Source: Dehalococcoidales bacterium
GTDB lineage: Bacteria > Chloroflexota > Dehalococcoidia > Dehalococcoidales > RBG-16-60-22
Assembly (NCBI GenBank): GCA_030606585.1
Contig: JAUWGD010000119.1
Span: 1 to 5,421 of the forward strand
Length of the DNA: 5,421 bases
Reading direction: 5' to 3'
Part shown: positions 1-5,421 of the stretch, one piece after another
How positions within the stretch are numbered: the stretch's first letter is position 1
Layout: the number at the start of each line of letters is the position of its first letter
The notes under the pieces: generated by a model
Databases searched by the model: none
The model's input: the letters and a program-made list of their open reading frames with translations, nothing else
Told to the model about the DNA's origin: nothing
Program-made: the position numbers and the translations under genes

Positions 1-173
1 TAAGGGAGGGATTTCTAGGCGAAGGTTTATAACATTGGCTGGGGGAGAGGGGATATCGCACGGGATAAGCCACGAATGATACGAGGGCGGCTTGGGTGGG
101 AATAGATATCAAAGAGGGGAGGCGGTGTTTTAAATATAAAAAAAATACCCATAAAATATTAGTGTCTTTTTTC
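1..173. other. Upstream region without a recognisable gene
   Basis: No coding region, tRNA or repeat can be supported here. The first ~120 bases are purine- and G-rich with several runs of three to five G (for example 41-45, 49-52, 94-96, 98-100, 116-119). From about 130 the composition switches to AT-rich (A-runs around 138-145, T-run 167-172), immediately before the promoter. The forward frames contain stops at 1-3, 16-18, 30-32, 77-79 and 103-105, so any forward gene entering from the left ends almost at once. One reverse frame is open to the left edge, but its conceptual product resembles nothing I recognise. The AT-rich part could act as an UP-type element for the promoter, which is inference. 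Confidence 0.5.
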
Positions 174-202
174 TTGCATATTGGAAAGAAGCGTGCTATA
201 AT
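174..202 (+). promoter_or_regulatory. Extended -10 sigma-70 type promoter of the nusA operon
   Basis: A perfect -10 hexamer TATAAT is at 197-202, preceded by TGC (194-196), which makes an extended -10. A partial -35, TTGCAT (174-179, matching consensus TTGACA at the first three positions), is separated by 17 bp, the optimal spacing. An A/T-rich tract lies just upstream. Transcription would start near 208-210, giving a leader of about 90 nt before nusA. It is the only convincing promoter seen in the window and probably drives all five genes. Confidence 0.85.
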
Positions 203-234
203 GAGGCTGCCAAGATAAGAATAGTATTGTAGTG

Positions 235-259
235 AAGTGGGTTTGATTCCCACTTTTTT
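235..259 (+). terminator. Leader hairpin with T-run, putative attenuator of nusA operon
   Basis: A perfect 7-bp inverted repeat, AAGTGGG (235-241) and CCCACTT (249-255), encloses a 7-nt loop. The T-run spans 254-259 and is then broken by G260. This is the form of a short intrinsic terminator, yet it sits about 25 nt after the predicted transcription start and before nusA, so readthrough is needed for expression. The stem is weak (five G-C pairs, two A-T) and the T-tract is short, which is the kind of terminator that tends to depend on NusA. In Bacillus subtilis a NusA-dependent terminator in the leader of the rimP-nusA operon has been reported as autoregulatory. Transfer of that role here is inference. 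No competing antiterminator stem is obvious. Confidence 0.7.
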
Positions 260-282
260 GTTACTTTAATCGAATAAGTATA

Positions 283-300
283 TCGGAGGTTTTCATCCGA
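283..300 (+). promoter_or_regulatory. nusA Shine-Dalgarno inside a small inverted repeat
   Basis: The ribosome binding site GGAGGT is at 285-290, 11 nt before the ATG at 302, slightly longer than usual. The same bases are part of an inverted repeat, TCGGA (283-287) with TCCGA (296-300), with an 8-nt loop. It could partly hide the site and would end one base before the start codon. The stem is only 5 bp, so its effect on translation is uncertain. Confidence 0.55.
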
Positions 301-301
301 A

Positions 302-1783
302 ATGAAGAGCGATTTTTTGCTCGCCATAACGCAGCTTTCGGCGGAGAAGAACCTGCCGAAAGACGTGGTGCTAACCGCCGTCGAGGCAGCACTGGTATCA
401 GCCTATAAGAAGGACACGTTCGACGCCAACCAGAATATCGCCGTCAAGATTAATCCCAATAGTGGCGCGGTTGAAGTATGGGTTGAAAAAGAGGTGGTTG
501 AAAAACCCGCCGACCCGAGCTTCGAAATTTCCCTGAAAGAGGCAAAGAAACTCAAAGAAGACGCCCAGATAGGCGACGCCATCATGATAGAATCTACCCC
601 GGCCAATGCCGGGCGCATCGCGGCGCAGACCGCCAAGCAGGTTATCCTGCAACGCCTTCACGAAGCCGAGCATAGCGCCATCTTTGAAGAATACGCCGAT
701 AAAGAGGGGGAGGTTGTCAGCGGGGTGGTCCAGCGCTTCGAAATGGGGCAGGTGAATATAGAACTGGGCAGGACCGAGGCCATACTGCCGACATCGGAGC
801 AGGTACGCACCGAGCGTTATCGCGTCGGACAGCGCCTCAAGGTAGTCCTTTTACAGGTGGCGCGCACCAGCAAGGGCCCTAAGGTAATCGTATCGCGCTC
901 TCACCCGGAGCTGCTGCGTCGGCTTTTCGAGCTGGAGGTCCCGGAAGTATACAACGGTACGGTGGAGATAAAGTCCATCGCCCGCGAGGCCGGCTTCAGA
1001 AGCAAGATAGCCGTAGCCGCCAAGCAGGAAGGTATCGACCCGGTGGGCTGCTGCGTGGGACTGCGCGGTATCAGGATTCAGAATATCGTCAGCGAGCTGA
1101 ACGGCGAAAAAATAGACGTCGTCCAATGGAACGATACCCCGACTACATTTATCGCCAACGCCCTGAGCCCGGCACACATCGTCAGCGTAGGGCTGAACGA
1201 AGAGGAGCAGGCAGCCACGGTAATCGTCCCGGATAAACAACTTTCGCTGGCCATCGGTAAAGAGGGACAGAATGCCAGGCTTGCCGCCAAGCTCAGCGGC
1301 TGGAGAATCGACATCAAAAGCGTCACCATGGCTGAAACCGAGAGACTCGAAGCGGCCAGGGCTGCACCCGAGGCAGCCGAAGAGGGAGAAGTCCTGGCAG
1401 AAGGGGAGGAAGTTGCCGAAGCCGCAACTGAAGAGGCTATCCCCGAAGAGATACTGGCGGAACTGACCCTTCCGGGTGAAGAACCGTTAGTCATTGAGGA
1501 ACCTGCGGCAGAGGAGGCAGAGAAGGAAGCCGAGGAAGAGCCGGTGGAGGAAGAAGTGGTCATGGCTCCTCCAATCATCCTCGAACAGCCGGACGAAAGC
1601 AAACCGACTTTGCGATTCGCCGAAGATATTATGCCCAGACGGACCAAGGCCAGTCCCAAAACAGGCAAAACGAAGAAGAAAAAGAAGGGCACTTACGCCA
1701 AGGATACCAGCGAGGACAGCGTGAAAACCAGAAAGGCCCGTCGGGACTTTACCGTTGAGGAGGACGAGGAAGATTTCACATAG
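302..1783 (+). CDS. nusA: Transcription termination/antitermination factor NusA
   Basis: NusA binds the RNA polymerase near the RNA exit channel and modulates pausing, intrinsic termination and antitermination. The 493-residue product shows the family order: an N-terminal polymerase-binding domain (about 1-125), an S1 RNA-binding domain (about 133-200), KH1 (about 201-278) with the loop GLRG at 253-256 in 'DPVGCCVGLRG', and KH2 (about 280-345) with GKEG at 319-322. Like most non-proteobacterial NusA it lacks the two C-terminal acidic repeat domains of E. coli. It instead has a ~150-residue low-complexity tail: Glu-rich from 344 to 420 (about 30 Glu, no Asp), a basic patch with five lysines at 458-462, and an acidic end. 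The ATG follows GGAGGT and the domain begins normally ('MKSDFLLAI'). It is the first gene of the operon, and rimP, its usual upstream partner, is absent. The leader hairpin suggests autoregulation by attenuation. Confidence 0.98.
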   Translation: MKSDFLLAITQLSAEKNLPKDVVLTAVEAALVSAYKKDTFDANQNIAVKINPNSGAVEVWVEKEVVEKPADPSFEISLKEAKKLKEDAQIGDAIMIESTPANAGRIAAQTAKQVILQRLHEAEHSAIFEEYADKEGEVVSGVVQRFEMGQVNIELGRTEAILPTSEQVRTERYRVGQRLKVVLLQVARTSKGPKVIVSRSHPELLRRLFELEVPEVYNGTVEIKSIAREAGFRSKIAVAAKQEGIDPVGCCVGLRGIRIQNIVSELNGEKIDVVQWNDTPTTFIANALSPAHIVSVGLNEEEQAATVIVPDKQLSLAIGKEGQNARLAAKLSGWRIDIKSVTMAETERLEAARAAPEAAEEGEVLAEGEEVAEAATEEAIPEEILAELTLPGEEPLVIEEPAAEEAEKEAEEEPVEEEVVMAPPIILEQPDESKPTLRFAEDIMPRRTKASPKTGKTKKKKKGTYAKDTSEDSVKTRKARRDFTVEEDEEDFT

Positions 1784-2067
1784 CCATCCCGTAATAAAAT
1801 CGATACCCCGGCGCACCTGTGTGGCCTGCCGCCAGATAAAGCCCAAGAAGGAGCTGGTGCGGCTGGTACGTACGCGCGGGGGGGACATAGAAACGGACAT
1901 TTCCGGTAAAAAGGAGGGGCGGGGCGCCTACATCTGCCCTGACCCGGAGTGCTTGGAAAAGGCTTTAACAGGGAAGCAACTTGAACACACCTTAAGATGC
2001 AATCTTACCCGGGATAACCGCGAACAGCTCGTCAGAAACGTAGAAGACCTGCTGAAGGAGATAGCCA

Positions 2068-2075
<8 letters not shown>
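1755..2075 (+). CDS. ylxR: YlxR/RnpM family RNA-binding protein
   Basis: This is a small basic protein of the YlxR (DUF448) family. The Bacillus subtilis member has been renamed RnpM after it was found to bind RNase P RNA and modulate its activity. With the TTG start at 1755 the product is 106 residues. The family signature is clear: 'RRTCVACRQ' with Cys22 and Cys25, 'KKELVRLVR' at 31-39, 'GRGAYIC' at 55-61 with Cys61, and a further Cys66. The four cysteines are arranged as in other members. Start choice is uncertain. TTG 1755 lies 29 bases inside nusA with no good ribosome binding site. ATT at 1773 would sit 9 nt after AGGAGG (1758-1763) and give 100 residues starting just before the conserved part. 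There is no ATG or GTG upstream of Cys22 in frame. The stop overlaps the start of infB by 8 bases. The L7Ae-like ylxQ that often follows it is missing. Confidence 0.93.
1758..1763 (+). promoter_or_regulatory. Candidate ribosome binding site for ylxR
   Basis: AGGAGG lies within the 3' end of nusA, where it also encodes the Glu-rich end of NusA. It is 9 nt before an in-frame ATT at 1773 and downstream of the TTG at 1755, so if it is used it favours the rare ATT start. Because GAG/GAA codons easily produce this string, it may be fortuitous. Confidence 0.35.
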
Positions 2076-4116
<2,041 letters not shown>

Positions 4117-4140
4117 CAACAGATATTCGGACTTCAGCTT

Positions 4141-4494
4141 ATGGCACATCGCATCGAACGCGTAAATACCCTCATTCGGCGAGAAATCAGCGAGTTAATC
4201 CTGCACCAGCTTAGAGACCCCCGACTCGATGAATTTGTCACCGTAACCGCGGTTAACACCTCCACCGACCTTAAATATGCCAAGGTCTTCGTCAGCTGCT
4301 TCGGCGGGCAGCAACATGAACAGAAGATTCTGGGAGTGCTGAACGCCGCCTCCGGTTTCCTGCGCTCCGAGCTGGCGAAAAATGTAACCCTGCGGCGCAC
4401 CCCCGAACTGAGCTTTCACTGGGACAACTCCATCGAGCACGGCGACCGCATACTGCGTCTCATCGACCAGGCCAGCGCAGAGTATAAGGAATGA
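4141..4494 (+). CDS. rbfA: 30S ribosome-binding factor RbfA
   Basis: RbfA binds immature 30S subunits and assists late maturation of 16S rRNA around its 5' helix. It is also needed for cold adaptation in model bacteria. The 117-residue product is full length for the family and has a single KH-like domain. It shows the N-terminal signature 'RIERVNTLIRREISELI' (4-20), 'LRDPRL' (24-29), 'VTVTAVNTSTDLKYAKVFVS' (33-52), the Ala-x-Gly kink that replaces the usual KH loop (A70-S71-G72), and 'RRTPELSFHWDNSIEHG' (85-101). ATG 4141 is the only usual start before an in-frame stop at 4114-4116. The 24-base gap after infB holds no clear Shine-Dalgarno, so translation may depend on ribosomes from infB. Its stop overlaps the truB ATG (ATGA). 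Its place after infB is the common arrangement. Confidence 0.97.
   Translation: MAHRIERVNTLIRREISELILHQLRDPRLDEFVTVTAVNTSTDLKYAKVFVSCFGGQQHEQKILGVLNAASGFLRSELAKNVTLRRTPELSFHWDNSIEHGDRILRLIDQASAEYKE
4486..4490 (+). promoter_or_regulatory. Ribosome binding site deciding the truB start
   Basis: AAGGA ends directly against the ATG at 4491, leaving no spacer, but it is 6 nt from an in-frame TTG at 4497. TruB proteins commonly begin with the wording M-[D/N]-G-I-L-N-I, which coincides with translation from that TTG ('MDGILNINKPPG'). The TTG is therefore the better supported start, shortening the protein by two residues. Confidence 0.55.
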
Positions 4495-5387
4495 CCTTGG
4501 ACGGCATACTGAACATCAATAAACCCCCGGGCACGACATCTTTCGGCGTTGTGGCCATGGTGAAACGCCTCAGCGGCGAGAGGCACGTCGGCCATGCCGG
4601 CACCCTCGACCCGGACGCCACCGGAGTCCTGCCAGTCTGCCTCGGACGGGCGACACGAATCGTCGAATTCCTGGTGGATACCACCAAGGTTTACCGCGCC
4701 GCAATAGAACTGGGCGCTGCCACCGATACTTACGACGCCAGCGGCAAGATTACCCGGCGGGGAGATGCCTCGAAAACCGACCGTGCTGAAGTGGAGTCCG
4801 CCCTCGAATCTTTCCGGGGCTCCATTCAACAGACCCCCCCGATGTACAGCGCCGTAAAGCACCAGGGAAAACCGCTCTATACGCTGGCGCGGGCAGGCAT
4901 CGAGGTCAAGAGGAAAAGCCGCACGGTGAAAATCCACCGCCTGGAACTCATCGCCTGGGAGTCGCCGTTGGTTACCATTGAGGTGGAATGCAGTAAGGGC
5001 ACGTATATCAGGTCGCTGGCGCACGACCTGGGTGAGGCACTCGGCTGCGGAGCACATCTCAAGAGCCTGGTACGCACCCGCTGCGGTATCTTCGATATTA
5101 AGGACGCCGTAACTATGCCCAAGCTGGAGGAAGCCTTTCTCCACGGTTACTGGGAACATTTTATTTATCCCGCCGATATCGTGCTGCAGGACTATCAAGC
5201 GGTGGTCCTGGACGATGTCGCCGAGGAAGCCATCAAAAACGGTAGTGCCGTGGCGCTGGAAAAGGACAGTAAATGTGATACCCGGCAGAAATTATGCCGC
5301 GCTTATGCCCTGGACGGGCGTTTCCTGGGGATTCTACGGTATATCCCGGAAAAGGGAATATGGCAGCCCAAGAAGGTGCTTGTTTAG
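4491..5387 (+). CDS. truB: tRNA pseudouridine(55) synthase TruB
   Basis: TruB isomerises uridine 55 in the T-psi-C loop of tRNA to pseudouridine and also acts as a tRNA chaperone. The 298-residue product carries the N-terminal 'DGILNINKPPG' (4-14), the catalytic motif 'GHAGTLDPDATGVLP' (34-48) with nucleophile Asp40, the conserved active-site Tyr68 in 'KVYRA', 'QTPPMYSAVKHQGKPLY' (114-130), and 'CSKGTYIRSLAHDLGEALG' (167-185). A PUA-like C-terminal region spans about 230-295. The length is normal and all key residues are present. The listed start is ATG 4491, which overlaps the rbfA stop by 4 bases. TTG 4497 is a likely alternative with better ribosome binding site spacing. No terminator is visible in the 34 bases that follow, so transcription may continue; ribF is a common next gene but cannot be seen here. 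Confidence 0.97.
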   Translation: MTLDGILNINKPPGTTSFGVVAMVKRLSGERHVGHAGTLDPDATGVLPVCLGRATRIVEFLVDTTKVYRAAIELGAATDTYDASGKITRRGDASKTDRAEVESALESFRGSIQQTPPMYSAVKHQGKPLYTLARAGIEVKRKSRTVKIHRLELIAWESPLVTIEVECSKGTYIRSLAHDLGEALGCGAHLKSLVRTRCGIFDIKDAVTMPKLEEAFLHGYWEHFIYPADIVLQDYQAVVLDDVAEEAIKNGSAVALEKDSKCDTRQKLCRAYALDGRFLGILRYIPEKGIWQPKKVLV

Positions 5388-5421
5388 GACACTGAAGGTA
5401 TAAATAAGGTTAAAATCACCC

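Noticed and set aside
2..79. C-terminal fragment of an upstream gene, or a small reverse-strand gene reaching the left edge
   Set aside because: The short translations resemble no known protein and lack ribosome binding sites; not enough sequence to support either.
41..119. G-runs as a possible G-quadruplex
   Set aside because: Four suitably spaced runs are not present; the best set (85-119) needs a ~15-nt loop.
4416..5198. Reverse-strand open frame (about 260 codons) opposite truB
   Set aside because: Same reason: antisense shadow of a well-conserved gene, no family features.
5388..5421. Possible terminator or start of a next gene after truB
   Set aside because: Only a 3-bp inverted repeat (GGT/ACC) and an AAGG patch are visible before the window ends; neither a terminator nor a gene start can be supported.

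Overview
The window carries one compact, co-directional (+ strand) transcription/translation operon: nusA, ylxR (rnpM), infB, rbfA and truB. About 300 bases of upstream control region precede it, and only 34 bases follow truB. All five genes look intact. Protein-level features point to the Chloroflexota, probably a Dehalococcoidia-type member, with moderate confidence. NusA has the KH1 wording 'DPVGCCVGLRG'. IF2 has G1 'GHVDHGKTK' with 'GGITQHIGAYQ'. The gene order is the Gram-positive/Chloroflexota-type cluster. The lineage call rests on remembered family resemblance, not on a database search.

Layout: bases 1-173 hold no gene I can support (a G-rich stretch, then an AT-rich stretch). A strong extended -10 promoter lies at 174-202. 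It is followed, within the first ~50 nt of the predicted transcript, by a short GTGGG/CCCAC hairpin with a T-run (235-259) that looks like a weak intrinsic terminator, i.e. an attenuator in front of nusA. A second small inverted repeat (283-300) overlaps the nusA Shine-Dalgarno. nusA (302-1783) overlaps ylxR (to 2075), which overlaps infB (2068-4116). A 24-base gap leads to rbfA (4141-4494), which overlaps truB (4491-5387) by ATGA. Start codons are varied: ATG for nusA and rbfA, TTG or possibly ATT for ylxR, GTG for infB, and ATG or more likely TTG for truB.

The products act on the RNA polymerase-ribosome axis. NusA modulates pausing, termination and antitermination. YlxR/RnpM is a small RNA-binding protein linked to RNase P. 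IF2 delivers initiator tRNA and joins subunits. RbfA matures the 30S subunit. TruB makes pseudouridine 55 in tRNA. Two genes usual in this cluster are missing from it: rimP is not upstream of nusA and ylxQ (L7Ae-like) is not between ylxR and infB.

I see no evidence for a new defence, mobile or biosynthetic system. The points that merit a second look are the leader terminator (candidate NusA autoregulation), the 12-copy 18-bp tandem repeat encoding an AKETAA-type linker in IF2, the long charged tail of NusA, the missing rimP/ylxQ, and the non-canonical start choices for ylxR and truB.
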